A stretch of 64,000 nucleotides of DNA from Isoetes taiwanensis (Eukaryota; Streptophyta; Lycopodiopsida; Isoetales; Isoetaceae), in contig JAJEKV010000058.1 of NCBI GenBank assembly GCA_021234155.1, forward strand, positions 5,652,600 to 5,716,599, read 5' to 3'. Numbering within the stretch: position 1 is the stretch's first letter; the number at the start of each line of letters is the position of its first letter. The position numbers and the translations under genes were made by a program. The notes under the pieces are model-generated. The model was not told the DNA's origin and ran no database searches. It saw only the letters and a list, made by a program, of their open reading frames with translations. Below are positions 9,731 through 21,430 of this stretch, in pieces.

Positions 9731-11560
9731 TTGACCTTTCCCGATTATCCACGTTTGCTTGATCTAAAAGCGGTTCTTTTTGTGCCCCGCTCATATTGGC
9801 CGACATGCTTTCCTCACACGTGCAGCCCTTACGTGGAACAACTCCGTCATGCCCGCCAGCAATGGATAGAATATGGAAGACCCCTGCAAACAAAACAGGG
9901 AGGAACGAAGTCTGAGGAGTTTAAAGCATTGGAAAAGACCTTGGCTCGGACTATCATCCAAGATAGGAAACCAAGAGCCAAAAAGCGAAAAAAAAACTGG
10001 GAGGAAGCGGTGAGGCGTCGCCGGCGGCTTCAGAGGAGGTCCCACCGATGCCTACAAGATCGTCTTTCGCTAAGGGCCTAAGTCCGGGCGGCGGAATGGA
10101 ATGAGTACGGGATGCTTATGCTCGTAAAGCGCCTACGGACCCAATGGGACGAGGGCCTCCTCAAGATACTTCAATATTTGATCTCAAGACTACCGAGATG
10201 AGGAAAGTACAGGGCCTCCAAGATGATGAAATCATTTGGTTGTTAAATCAATGCATAAACAAAGAAGTTATGTACAAGAAGGCTTCTTCAGTTAAGGACA
10301 AAATGTCCTTCATTGATTGTTGCACTCATATAAAGAACATCACGAGTTATGAAGGTAGCGATTGGTGAAGAACTTGAGAAGCTATCCGGTGATGTAACAT
10401 TGTTCGAAGTCGGCACTGCTAGACAAGTATGGTGTCGCTGATGACATCAAGAAATACGTCTTTTGGTCGAAGGAATTTTTGCAAAAAGAAATCGAAGAAC
10501 CAACGGCACACCTCAAAGCTATCGATAAGGTGATGGCCGGTGAGAAAGAAGAAAGGTTGCCGCCCGAAAGATGTTGGTGGTGACTTACCGCACTCCAATA
10601 CCCGGTCTCTGGCTATAAAGGTCTCCCTACCCGATACAACAATAGGCCCTCGTAATATTTTCTGTTTGTATTGGATAGCAGGATCAGTAAAAGGAGAGAA
10701 GGGGATGACTCAACAGGAGTATAGCAGTTTTTTTAGTAGCTGCATAGGTTTAACAACTCAGAAGCTCTTTACTATTGTCATCATATGCCCCTCAGGAGAG
10801 CCTCATATGCATGCTTTGGTGGCTTCATACGACTTGGAATGCCTAAAGGTCGTTAGGGAAGGCTCTCTTCTCTTTGAGACAAAGGATCCGATTTGAGGAT
10901 GCGATATAAAAGCACTTGTATAATCTTCATAATGATATCCCTTGTGCTAGATGACGACTATGAGGTAGCTAAGAGCAAAGGGGCATCGGATAAAGGTGCA
11001 TGGCAGTGTTTTCTTTTGGATGAACCCAACTTGAAAAATGTCTTCTACAAAGCAGATGATGAGGATGAAGCAAATGAATGCGAGGAATTTGATGTTCCTA
11101 ACCTCTACCGCAAAGACATCACTCTGGAATTGCTGACAAAAGAAAAGGGACCCTTGAATAAACATGGGTTTGCAATCAATCTGGCAAGCTATCTTGTTGA
11201 GGCATTTGCACCACTTGATACCACTCGTGTGAATTGCATGTTGGAGGGTATATTGGTAGAGAGGCCAAGACATCAAGAAGATGTTTAAGTTTAAATCAGC
11301 AATGATGACCAAATTCGTGGATTTGCTTGAAGTGTTTTCGAAAAGGTACTAGCCCGCGGCTGATTGGGGTCCTGTCAAAGAAAAAAAAAAACTGTTGGCT
11401 TTGGTACCTTACGAAGGGCGAAGCGGGAATACTAGTTCACAAAAGCCTACGAGTGCAACTCGGAATGTTCAAAAAGCAATGCAACCCCGAGGAGAAGGCC
11501 AAAATGCTAGAGCGGGAGCGTGAGACCATGGAGAAAAAATTTGGAGTCCATGCTTCATAA
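9731..11560 (+). pseudogene. Unrecognised multi-piece coding region of the left transposon
   Basis: Several consecutive plus-strand frames read as one or two decayed proteins. The first (9,731-10,081) has a lysine/arginine-rich end (RKPRAKKRKKNWEEAVRRRR). The next (10,144-10,368) has QDDEIIWLLNQCINKEVMYK. A stretch at about 10,370-10,530 reads GVADDIKKYVFWSKEFLQKE. Then come 10,540-10,896 (GPRNIFCLYWIAGSVKGEKG, SGEPHMHALVASYDLECLK) and 10,893-11,288 (ASDKGAWQCFLLDEP, an acidic DEDEANECEEFD linker, LLTKEKGPLNKHGFAINLAS), ending with 11,327-11,560. Frame changes between pieces are small, so introns, decay or base-calling errors are all possible. I recognise no domain. Position and strand suggest cargo or an accessory gene of the element that ends at 12,793. 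Confidence 0.35.
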
Positions 11561-11919
11561 CATTCCAACCGGTAATGTCCGGCTTGAAGTACGAGTCGCG
11601 GCAGTTCGACGATACCGGCCGGGATGATCATGCAAGCTCGGATGCAACCACCGAGGTTAGGAATCAAACCCCCGTGGTAGCTTTCATAGAACGTAGCGGT
11701 CCGAACTTAAGCGGTGGCGTTCATGCCGACGAAGTAAGCATCAGGGAGTGAAGTAGACGCTAAGCTGCTTTGCGGATGGCGACGATGAAAGGTAATTCAC
11801 GCCCGGTAGCGATATGTAGCTTTGTTATGAAGGATAAAACGCGTTTGGCGTGTATTGCGAACACTTTTGCATGGCTAACTCTTTGTTTTCCATGGTTCGG
11901 GCTCCACCGCTTGTGACAA

Positions 11920-12535
11920 AATCATTGTCTTGATCCGAATGGTATCTGTGTAAAACGTTTCCTAAGAAGCTTATTAGCAGTGATGACTTGAGCAAGTCCT
12001 CTAGAATCGAATACTAAGTGGATCTATCCTCGTCCACACTTAGAAGATATGATGAATGAGGCGTTCAGATTGTTTCGAGTTGCCATCTGGTCCTCAATGG
12101 AATGCAGAAATGTTGAATGAAGTACTTAGGGTGTTACCAGGCATGAATCGAGACTTTGTGACGATTTGGGACCAAAGTAAGTGTATAAAGTTTCCATATC
12201 CAAGAGATCTGGATGGCAAACCGGTCTTCGTGAAACATCTTGGTACTATGATGGATCAGCTTGGCATTCAAAAGAAAGAGGACATCATAATAGTAGATGA
12301 TGATGCTCTTAAGTGCTTTTATAATCAAGGTCAGGCTCTAAATCCACCAACTTATACTCCACAAGATTACTCAACAGATGAGTTTCTAGTACTATTCATG
12401 TCCATCATGAGTGGCTTGGCTTCTGGTAAAACAATATCAGATGTTGTCGAAACGCATCCAGAACTAGATCGGACTAAGGAGATGGATCCCTATCTTGAGA
12501 GTTATTTGACAAAGAAAGGACTAGTCCCTCCATGA
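11920..12535 (+). pseudogene. FCP1-like HAD phosphatase domain protein (left element)
   Basis: The sequence matches the FCP1-like (NIF) HAD family in order. It has a degraded motif I (LDPNGIC), then KWIYPRPHLEDMMNEAFR and FRVAIWSSMECRNVE, which correspond to the motif II region with W-S-S. A one-base shift near 12,113 leads into VLPGMNRDFVTIWDQSKC, then GKPVFVKHLGTMMDQLG and IIIVDDDALKCFYNQGQALN, the motif III region. The last 159 codons (12,056-12,535) are open and end in TGA. The normal second Asp of motif I is Asn, as in some plant relatives, so activity on phospho-substrates is doubtful. A relative lies at 32.7-33.4 kb. Both stand just inside a transposon right end, which suggests element cargo. 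Confidence 0.65.
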
Positions 12536-12761
12536 TGTAATCTTCATATCAAGTGAATACAATGTAAAAAGTGTTCTCTATATATTGATGTGTTGTTATC
12601 TACAAATGCTAATCAAACACCACATTCTTCTCACTAAAACAAGAAAATGTTAAACCACCCACTACTACAATGCAAAAATTTGCAACAATGCAAAACAGCA
12701 TGTCACACAACAAAACACTATATTGAGAAAAGGGTATGCAAAAGTGGCGTGCTTTTGGAAC
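12536..12761. other. 3' region between FCP1-like gene and transposon end
   Basis: AT-rich, with no coding signal. The motif ATGCAAAAGTG at about 12,737 recurs near the right end of the inner element (about 34,181), which supports a shared subterminal region. Confidence 0.5.
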
Positions 12762-12793
12762 AGACATAAATCCAATTTAAATGAATGATGGTT
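12762..12793 (+). repeat. Right terminal repeat of the left transposon
   Basis: The 32 bases starting AGACATAAATCCAATTTAAA and ending GAATGATGGTT match the right TIR of the inner element (34,245-34,276) with three or so differences. The similarity continues leftward (GCGTGCTTTTGGAA here, GCGCGATTTTGGAA there), giving about 41 of 47 matching bases. The sequence just outside begins TATAATAAAATAG, which is found uninterrupted at 53,902, so the boundary is supported independently. The left end of this element was not found. Confidence 0.75.
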
Positions 12794-13005
12794 TATAATA
12801 AAATAGTTTTGTCTGCTGCCTGTTTTGTCACAGCATTACCAGCTGGGTTACAATTTTTCTAATAACACAAAATAGTAATACTTAGGAGGAATCTGGGTAA
12901 CTATTAAATCAGGTGATAAAGAGAGTCAAGTTTGTATTATAATTGACCAGTGAGTCAATTGTAAGCATCTTCAGGTCTACGATCTATATACCTAATCCAG
13001 GATGG
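12794..13005. repeat. Dispersed repeat, second copy at 53,902-54,125
   Basis: About 210 bases (TATAATAAAATAG, GTCTGCTGCCTGTTTTG, ACCAGCTGGGT, AGGTGATAAAGAGAGTCAAG, CATCTTCAGGTCTACGATC) are shared with 53,902-54,125 at roughly 95% identity. The 53.9-kb copy has a short extra segment (GGCAACTAAATTATT). The copy here is cut on its left by the transposon end. Confidence 0.85.
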
Positions 13006-13489
13006 TATTTTCGTGATACTGTGCATTTGCATTACGTGATGTTGTGCATTTGCATGCAACGGCCCACCTTCGGAGGGGTGGGGTGGCCGTGTAACTCCGC
13101 ATCCATGCCAAATGGCCTGACGGATGAGCTAGAACATGTACATACAGATGGAGAGAGTGGTCTCCTTGGGGTAACCACCCAAGGATTACACTTGGCATGT
13201 AGTTATGCATAAGTAATGTCATAATATAGAATGTGCTAACCCATGCAGGGGGAAACTTGATGGAGCAGGTAAATAATGTATCGTTGTTATGCTAATGACT
13301 GAATGTTGAACATCCCTAATGCTCCTCCCCACTTAGTCCTTGTGGACTAACCCCAGGTGTATGTTTGTATTTAAGATGGCACGTCCTGAGGCTACCATCA
13401 TCCTGAACCTGGATTCCTTCGTCACATGGTGGTTTAATGAGACGGAGGATGGAGCCGATATGATGTCCAAAGTAAGAGTTTATGAGATC
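13006..13489. other. No certain gene; short ORF near 13,376
   Basis: A short frame from ATG 13,376 (MARPEATIILNLDSFVTWWF, NETEDGADMMSK) looks coding, and another coding-like piece to the right of the LINE at 14,580-14,692 reads QLYYEQLRPQIEVEESS and ends in an acidic tail. They may be two parts of one frame split by the LINE, but no target duplication supports this. The stretch 13,040-13,200 has raised GC content without recognisable content. Confidence 0.3.
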
Positions 13490-14575
13490 ATAATTTATAA
13501 TTTATTCATCAAGCCATTTAGGCCCTCAGGCCTCTATGGCAAACAAAATACATAATGTAATGCAACGTAATATAGGCACTCAATCCGAAGCACCTGAAAT
13601 ATCAAAACTATCCATAAGATTAAATAAGTTTATAATGTCTGTACGCTCCATCCAAACATCCCTAAGATAAGCACTTAACTTATGTGCAGGTATTTCTAGT
13701 AGCTCTCTCAAGGTCTGGCTCTGTATATCATATTTGGTTCCAATATTCTCTTTTTTAATTGAGGGCTTATAAGTATATTTATATAAGTATAGGTACAAAA
13801 CTACTTTTTACAGGGAAGTATAACCCATAGAGTTTTTGGCTTAAGATAATAAAAAAAGAAGCTCAGGTCAAATGCATAAGTCCGCGACATTTTATGGTTC
13901 CAATATTCTCATAAGCTGAACATTCCAGAAATGCGTGCTTCTCTGTTTCTATTTCAGGGTCTAGGCATCCTAGACAAAATCTCTTATTACGAGGTGTTCC
14001 ATTCCATCTACCTGTTTCAACATGTAGGTGATGCGATGATAACCGCAACTGAGAAATTAACATGCGGTTTTTTCTGTTGATGTTTGCAAGCAAATACTCA
14101 TGTTCTTCATATGTGTCCAGCTTGTTTATATCATCAAGATAGAACCTTTTTTTAACATCTCCGTCTGGTTCAAGCGCCCACATTTCCTTCAGGACACAAG
14201 CCTTCACCTCCCCATAAACTTCTTTGTACTTAATTGACTTCGGCCACACATCATGTCCAAGCCACTTAGTACTCCATTTTCTCACTTCATAATACCACCC
14301 CTTATCCTTGGATTGCTCAAGGGCTAGGCGAGGAAATCTATCCACTTCCATTGTGAGAACCCTATTAACAAAAGTTATTGTTCTGCATAGGGCTTCCACT
14401 TCTAAGGGTAACATGCCTGTCTCAGCCAACATCATGCAATATGGAGTTTGTGGCTTTGCACCAAGCTCACTTAATAAAAAACATTTCTGCACATTCTCAA
14501 TGCCATTCCAGCATTTTCGGGATAATCCAGGGCCCCATACTGGGCTACCATATAGTGTCATTGTTCAGGCAACTG
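13490..14575 (-). mobile_element. 5'-truncated LINE, 3' part of ORF2
   Basis: A 232-codon open frame (14,561-13,863) reads as the C-terminal part of a non-LTR reverse transcriptase ORF. It begins MTLYGSPVWGPGLSRKCWNG, passes LGAKPQTPYCMMLAETGMLP, and ends in the typical RLSSHHLHVETGRW...RFCLGCLDPEIETEKHAFLE zinc-finger region. A second piece (about 13,775-13,580) reads ELLEIPAHKLSAYLRDVWME and stops after DSFDISGASD. The 3' end has GAGGGCCTAAATGG followed by an AT-rich tail, similar in plan to the LINE end at 29.7 kb. The catalytic reverse transcriptase motifs are absent, so this is a 5'-truncated copy. Identity to a named clade was not resolved. Confidence 0.8.
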
Positions 14576-14894
14576 TATTATGAGCAGCTTCGACCTCAAA
14601 TTGAGGTTGAGGAGTCTTCTTCCAGGGGCAGATCTAGCAATTCCTCCTCGGTCACTTTCGAGGAGGGGGAGGAAGGGGACAAGCATGGGTGATTGTGTTG
14701 CTGGAGTTGTGTATATAACGTATGGGTGTGATCATTGTATGTTGGTGGAATGTGATCGTTTATGTGTGGCCCTGGCCTTTATATGAACTTCTATTTGTAA
14801 AGAAGCATTATGAACAAAATGTCATTGTTACATGGTTATCTATATCTGGATTATTTGGCAAATGACCTAGGCCAAGGGGCTAGGTCCGTTCGAT

Positions 14895-16440
14895 TGGTAT
14901 GAAAGCCAAGTTCTGAAAACCTTCGGGCCATGGGAATTAAGGGCTAGAAACTTAAGAAGTATACTGGAAAGTAGACTTGTTTTATGGAAAATAACCATTG
15001 CCATCATTTTCCGTGGTTAGCACGATGTCCGAAATAATGATAACGATTCAGAGCTGGGAAGTGGGCATCCCCTACCATAATCGAAAGCAAATTTTGGCGG
15101 CTATGCAGCCACAACTTGCCACTATGCAACAACAACTTGCCACCAAGGATGCTGACCTTGATGAAGTCAACAAGGTTTTTGAAGCAACTTAAGATGGAGA
15201 CATTTAATGGTAAATATACCGCGAGGTGAGGATCTTGATGCGTGGTTGAAAGGGATCGAGTTTTATTTTCAAGTTAAGAAAACTTCCAACTTATTAAAGG
15301 CAACCATTGCCGATATGCTATTGGACTCGCCAAGATATGGTGGGAAGAGTATAAGAAGGCTAATCAGCTTTTTCTCGAGCCATATCACATGGGGTACCTT
15401 CAAGGTAGCATTTAAACTCCATTATTTACCTTTGGGTTTGAGCTAAAAGGCATGAACAAGTTCAAAATTTGGTTCAAGAAGATCACAGTAGAAGTGTATG
15501 CCAATGCATTTAGGGCATTGCAACCATATGGATCCACTATGACAAAGGGCACAATTAGGCGACAAGTTTATTCGTGGACTCAAGCGAGGAGTTGACTTTG
15601 CTAGTCCGGAGGGTAACCTATCCCAAATTTTTTAGAAAAAGCTATCCAAGTCTTCAAGTTTAAAGAGCAAGTCCGGACTTCGGATCATGAAAAGTCGAGA
15701 GGAAACAACCCAACCTTTGAAATCGAAGGGAATGTCCTCATAAAAGCGAGAGAAAGATCTTTTGTCGCTTCGGAGATACCAGAGGAAATGCGTCCTACTC
15801 CGGAAAAGGCAAAGCTAAACGGACCAAAGCGAGATAAGTTCGAGGAACAAGAATGTTGCCGCCGAGAAAAGATTGTGTTACTATTGCAAAGAAGCTAGGC
15901 ATATTCAGCTCATTGTCCTAGAAAGTGGCAAAATAGGAACAATGCATGACCGCAAGCTAGTAGTGGGAACTCGGGAAACTAGAATAGGCCAGTAATAAGT
16001 ACATCAAGTGTTAGTGGACCTCGAAATACTCGTACTGAGGAGAGGCCTGCACGAGCTCAAGCAGTTACATTGGAAGAAACAGAAGTAGCACCAGATATGC
16101 GTGCATACGCCATTGGTGGAGGCCTCATGAATATATTACTCGACATTATCCATCTACCGGTAGCATTGAGCGCAACCTTTTCATTTTCTAAATGACAATA
16201 GTAGCACACACAATTTCATTTTGCCTAGATTGGTTGCTCAGCATGGAATGCTAGATCTGTAGAATTAGCAGATGGTGTGATTAGCATAAAGTTTCATACT
16301 AACTTTGAAGTCCTTGATCTGGGTAAGTATGATTTAATTCTGGGAATGCCATGGTTGAAAGCCGTGAAGGCCTCGCCGATTGTAAAGGCACCCTCATCGC
16401 ATTTGGAATTTATGAGCTAATTATTGGTACTATTATAATA
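14895..16440 (+). mobile_element. Ty3/gypsy retrotransposon fossil (gag and protease)
   Basis: A tRNA-Met-type primer binding site resemblance (TTGGTATGAAAGCC, about 14,897) precedes a gag-like region (about 15,200-15,700, DAWLKGIEFYFQVKK). A CCHC-type zinc knuckle follows at about 15,860-15,920. An aspartic protease region lies at about 16,200-16,370 and includes the family's LILGMPWL motif. Reverse transcriptase, RNase H and integrase are not seen, and no pair of long terminal repeats was found. The copy is broken at several points and is probably old. Confidence 0.7.
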
Positions 16441-18041
16441 GAGTGAGCGATGTAGAAGCCCATAGAGCTATAAGAATGTAGTTCTAAAAACATGCGTTCT
16501 GTTGAATGGTTCTAAGAAGATATCATGAAGTATAATATGAGTTTCTACACACTTTTGTGTTGAGTGACATTTATGACAACCTTCTATGTAGTTAACCACA
16601 TTATACACTAGCTCCATTCTATGTCTATTTTGCCGATCAAATTTGTTAGAGAGCTCCAAGAGCGGAGACGAAGGAGCCAAGTTATGATAGTGTGTGGCCT
16701 AGTAGAGGAGGCATGAGAGAACCTCATCCATATGCTTCAGATCTGGATCTTTGCTGGGGATGGCGTTCTATACGCCCATACACATTGCCGAGCAAGCCCC
16801 ATGGAGCCCGGTGTCCAAACCGCCCTAGGTAGTCATATTCACGATCGGGGATGTATAGGAGGCGAGCAATTTTGATTGAGTGGCAAAATATGACCTTCCA
16901 TTATGATTTAAGCCACTTCACCCTCCGACCATGGAGGGCAACCCTCGATGCTGACACCTTGTTTTTTTTTGTTTTTGTTTTTTGGTATTGAAATCACAAG
17001 CACCAAAGAAAGAGGATCAATTGGAAGTTCAAAACCCTCTTTGGCAATCACAAGCACTAAAGAAAAGAGGTTTAAATGGAAGCCCACACGCAACTTGGAG
17101 GGTCCAAAGTAGGATCCTAAATAATAACTTTTGTTTCTAAGTCTATCTGGTTGGTTGTTTTTTCTTCAGATTTTTTTTATGGTATATCATAATCTTTTAG
17201 TTTTTCCATCTCTCCATCGGGATTAAAATTCTATTATTTTTAGAGGTATAGAGGATACTTAGTTATTTATCATCCTTTTGGTATTTTTATGTTCTATTTA
17301 TGTAGATGACCATGTAGTCATGGCACTGAGGCTTCAATACATGTAGGGAAGATTCTCACTAAAGCTCCAACCTATCAGTTATGGAGTTCATAGCTAAAAA
17401 TATTCTAGTAAACTAATGATAAGACTAGGAACTCTCTTTCCCACCAACAAATACTACAAAGGCAATGACCAATGATGACAATGCATTAAAGATAAAATAC
17501 CCTTTGATTTGGGGATGGATTCCAAAATAGAAATTAAACACATGAAATAAGGGTATTAGACTTACAAAGTAAACACGGGTTTAAAAATAAGCCAAAAAGA
17601 CATAGCTCCTCAATGTCTTTGATAAGCACGGAAACTCGAATTGCATTGTATTTGAATACTATTGTATTCAATTGTATATTCTGAAACACCACCCACATCA
17701 TAACCTACAATTTGCTATGCAAAGTAATCAAACGTGTTTTGGACTATTTTTTTTTACATCCTTCTTATGCGGCAAAAGGAGAATCGATTGGTTGCATTTT
17801 GATGTCACAATTTGTGGCGGGTTTTTCCTAAAAGAAATGGGGACAGCAAAAAATTTACACAATGTAAATGAGACATGACACAAAAGTGTCCATGGAAAAG
17901 CTCTCGAGTCTTATTTGCTTAAGTGGCTCAATCAAACTTTAAAAAAATTAAGGACAAACTTGTCGTGGACCTTTTCCCACCGCAACTACATCTTCTTTTG
18001 ATTAAATTTGGTTGGTCCACCTCAGCAAATAAGACACGATG
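16441..18041. other. No gene recognised
   Basis: AT-rich sequence with short open frames only and no coding pattern that I trust. A block at about 16,985-17,060 contains two similar ATCACAAGCAC(C/T)AAAGAAA units. Confidence 0.4.
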
Positions 18042-18140
18042 GATTTTCCATAGCAAGTTCTGGGACATGGTGCAAACATCTTCCATGCCCTAGATTTTCC
18101 ACGGCAAGTTCTGGGACATGGCGCAAACCTCTTCCATGCC
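18042..18140. repeat. Tandem duplication, unit about 51 bp
   Basis: Two units of GATTTTCC(A)..GCAAGTTCTGGGACATGG.GCAAAC..CTTCCATGCC. Confidence 0.85.
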
Positions 18141-18407
18141 ATGAGACCCGAGAGCCGCATTTTCTTAGGGATTTCTCCCCCAACAAAATAAGATTGCAAC
18201 CTAGCCCAACCAGAATTGGTTTCTTCCGGAATATCTGGCTTGTTTTAGCTTTCTGGAAGAATAGGTAATGCCGCTTCTTGGTGCTTCGCTTCCAGGATGC
18301 GTTGTGGTACATATCGACCTTAAAACAATGATCATGTGGATGTATGACCTGTTCACAATTTATTGAGTTCAAAAGCTTTGCAGCTATGGAAAACATGCAA
18401 CAGCTGG

Positions 18408-18517
18408 CTTAATTTTTGAAGGAGATGTGTTTTGAAACAAGGCTTTTTTGTCTTGCCAATGGCTTAATTTTTGAAGGAGATGTATTTTAAAACAAGGCTC
18501 TTTTGTCTTGCCATTTG
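18408..18517. repeat. Tandem duplication, unit about 55 bp
   Basis: Two units beginning GGCTTAATTTTTGAAGGAGA and ending TTTTGTCTTGCCA. A looser third repeat pair, GACTTGATG.CATATACTTTT, follows at 18,542-18,620. Confidence 0.8.
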
Positions 18518-19094
18518 CAGGAGATGTGTGCTGATTCTTGAAGACTTGATGTCATATACTTTTATAAGAATAGAATCGAGTTCTTAAAGACTTGATGCCA
18601 TATACTTTTATAAGAATAGATTCAAGTTGTTGAGCTGTACTTCGACCAATTGGAAAGCAAAAAAATAAAATAAAAAATCAAACCCATTAGTCGTACTTCC
18701 CTTGCCTTGCTCATCATTAAACAAAAATCAAATTTTGGAAAATCTTCTGCCACATATTCTCGCAACAGCTATCTTGCATCAAAGCCCTCTTTAACTCATT
18801 CCATGGTTTTTGCATCTTCAACAAGACTGTGAACCATGTAGCAAAAATGCAAGAAAAACAAGAAGAGAAAAAGTGGCAAAGCGGAATTTATGAGACATGA
18901 TGTATATTACAAGTCACGCCTTGATAATTGATAACGAAGTAGTGAAAAGGTAAATTTGATAAGACATGTCCAAGGATGACATGGCATCACAAATGTTGTT
19001 GTATACTTATAAGATAGTCATGTTTTAAGCCAACCGGCCCCCTCAACAAATATGAATCTCGACTTTCTGAGCGCCTGTGCCAGCATGAAGCTAG

Positions 19095-19275
19095 ATATAT
19101 ATATTAGCAAAACCTTACCCACATTGCCGGACTATAGTTGAAAACATATAACCCGACCACAGACTATTCATAGTGGTGGTCGTTGATATATATTAGCAAA
19201 ACCTTACCCATGTTGCACGACTATAGTTGAAAACATATAATGACCACGGAATATTCATAGTAGTGGTGCTTGAGA
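19095..19275. repeat. Tandem duplication, unit about 91 bp
   Basis: Two units beginning TATATATTAGCAAAACCTTA, each with GACTATAGTTGAAAACATAT and ending TATTCATAGT.GTGGT. Confidence 0.85.
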
Positions 19276-20449
19276 AGGACGTTGCATGTTTCTAATAGAA
19301 GACTTAGTGCATTAACCTATCTCTATTGTTGTTGAATCTTATTATTGCATTATAATCAGATTTGGATGAGGGCATATTCTATAGCATATACCCTCACATC
19401 CCATCAAGCCATACACATAGTCGATTGACGGGGTCAATTGTTCATGTGGCTCTATAATTGAGGCTTTGATGACCATTAGGTAAAATAAGAATCTGATTGG
19501 ACTTATTAATAGACACTTCCAATTGAATAGCAAGTTTCTTTTCATCCTGCAATAAACAAGGGTGTGTCATTATGTTGAAGTTCATTCTCAATATAGGAGC
19601 CAAACGCGATGCTCAGATATTGTAGCCCTAGATATTCGAACACCATATGCAAAGCACAATTCCAAATAGTCTAGCCTCATGCATATTCAGAATCAAACTC
19701 AATGTCTTCCACATGACATCTTTGAAGAGGATCTGGAGCATCAACAATCGCAGGAATAACTACCACATCTGCACAACATGAAACCCTTGCATAAAAATAA
19801 AAGACAAGAAACAAAAATGGCTCTAAATGGTTATGCACTTTTGCAAGGATTCCTGTTCATGCACATTGTATATGTTCATGAACATTGCATATGTTCATGC
19901 CTTACTTGTTTAACAAAAAACCAAAGAAAAAGAACAAAGTATGGACTAGAACTAATTTTTGGCTCTGCATATTGGCTACACATGAATAGATCATAAATGA
20001 AGTATGATTATATTATACAACAAGCATGAGTTACAACAAGGGCACTGCACAAAAATCGGCATGAAGGAATCTACAAAAAGAATCCATTGCCAAATAATAA
20101 AAGAAGCCCTTTATACTTAACATCTCGGATATGCTTTATAAGAACAAAAAGTTGTGCAAATACACAAAAACACACATGTGCAGAAAAATCTGGATATGGG
20201 GATGCATAAGACCACAATGGGAATTATGGTGATGCAGAACCCAAATATAGAAATATTTGTGCTCTGCAACAACTTAACAACCGCTATTACGGGCTCTGCA
20301 TCAAACCTATGAAATCTAACTTAAGGAAAAAAAAACAAACAAAGAGAAGTTGTAAGATGCCAAACTTGCTCATTTATCTACGTATTTATATCACTTTACT
20401 ATTAACAATCTTAGGTTATTTTATCGATCGTTATGAAAGGGCACGATTC
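19276..20449. other. No gene recognised
   Basis: AT-rich. No frame with a coding character was found. A short duplicated string (CATATGTTCATG / TATATGTTCATG) lies near 19,870-19,900. Confidence 0.4.
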
Positions 20450-21430
20450 TCTATCCCGAGCGTTGAGGAAAAACAAACTCTCTAAAGTCTGCAGTCTCTT
20501 TAAGAAGCTCGACCCCTTTGGAATAGGAGTGTAAGAATCTTCAATGACTCGAACTAAAGTAGGAAGACAAAAAGCTTTCTTCCTTCGAAAGCCATTTAAA
20601 ATCTATTTGAACATCGGGTCAATCGATCATGGGTGTGCCCTACAAGTAAAAAATCCGAGCTTTACTTTTCCGAAGATCCTTAGCTCCACTAGCATAGCAC
20701 AATAAGCAAAGAGTGTTTGATTCTTGTTCTCTCTTGTAGTGTTGTCAAGTTGCAAGTAGAGCAATGTGGTAGTTGCTCTTGCTCGCCATTGAGACCTTAT
20801 TAAGGATTGTAATTGTCGTGTTTGGGTCACCATGCAAGTTTGGATACGTCAAAAATACTTTACACTTTAGACTTCCTTTAAAGACCATGGCTCCTACAAG
20901 GTGGACTTTAACAAAACATTCCTCCTCGCACATCTTTTTGGAATATTTAGAAAATGGGGTAGAGTTGTCTTTTTTGATCCATTCCATCAATTACAATGGA
21001 CATATATATTGCAATGGACGTTCGAGAGCTTTTTTTTTTTTTTCGTGTTTGGCAAGCTTTCTTCTCTCTGCGCTTGTTGTTCACTATGTCCAGCAAGATT
21101 CTTGCCTAACAATGTCCCAAAAAGAAATCGGGTTAAAAAATTTTTCTTCAAAGCAAGTGATAGGATGGAGGACATGAGCTTACTTTTTTCGACCCTCTGT
21201 CTTTGCGGTTTCGTTGACTTTTTAATTCTGCACATCTTGAGCAAACAGACATTCTGTGTCTCCTTGGAATTTTCACAAGGCCAAATTCACTTTTCCACAG
21301 TCTGGTGAAGTGTGAGTAAGAGATGTGCTGAAACGGAATGCATGTCTCTTTGTATTCTTTGAAGACGTCTTTTTTTGTAATGTTATGCAGTGAGATGATA
21401 CATGTTGCTATTAGGCAACTTCTCACATCT
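20450..21430 (-). pseudogene. Outer DUF7869-type gene, middle and C-terminal part
   Basis: Minus-strand pieces show the conserved order of DUF7869-type proteins. First comes SYSHFTRLWKSEFGLVKIPR with a SVCSRCAELK zinc-like pair (about 21,330-21,180), then DGM-like MMEWIKKDNSTPF at about 20,985, then LQLDNTTRENKNQTLF and ELRIFGKVKLGFF (about 20,760-20,640), with RAHP and SIDPMF remnants of the GHT-x-x-D-x-D motif. I recall DUF7869 from plant, algal and animal genomes with an RNase-H-like pattern of conserved Asp residues. A transposase role is inference. This part belongs with the N-terminal part at 24.2-25.4 kb. About 2.8 kb of foreign sequence separates them. Decayed. Confidence 0.6.

Noticed and set aside
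9213-9893. 226-codon minus-strand frame and several plus-strand frames over the 9.3-9.7 kb cluster
   Set aside because: They consist of translated palindromic modules (VYSxxN, EYTPA). Open frames on both strands are expected from this GC-rich repeat.
21020-21300. Plus-strand frame with a run of phenylalanines
   Set aside because: It is read from a T-run opposite the outer DUF7869-type gene, whose minus-strand reading carries conserved motifs.
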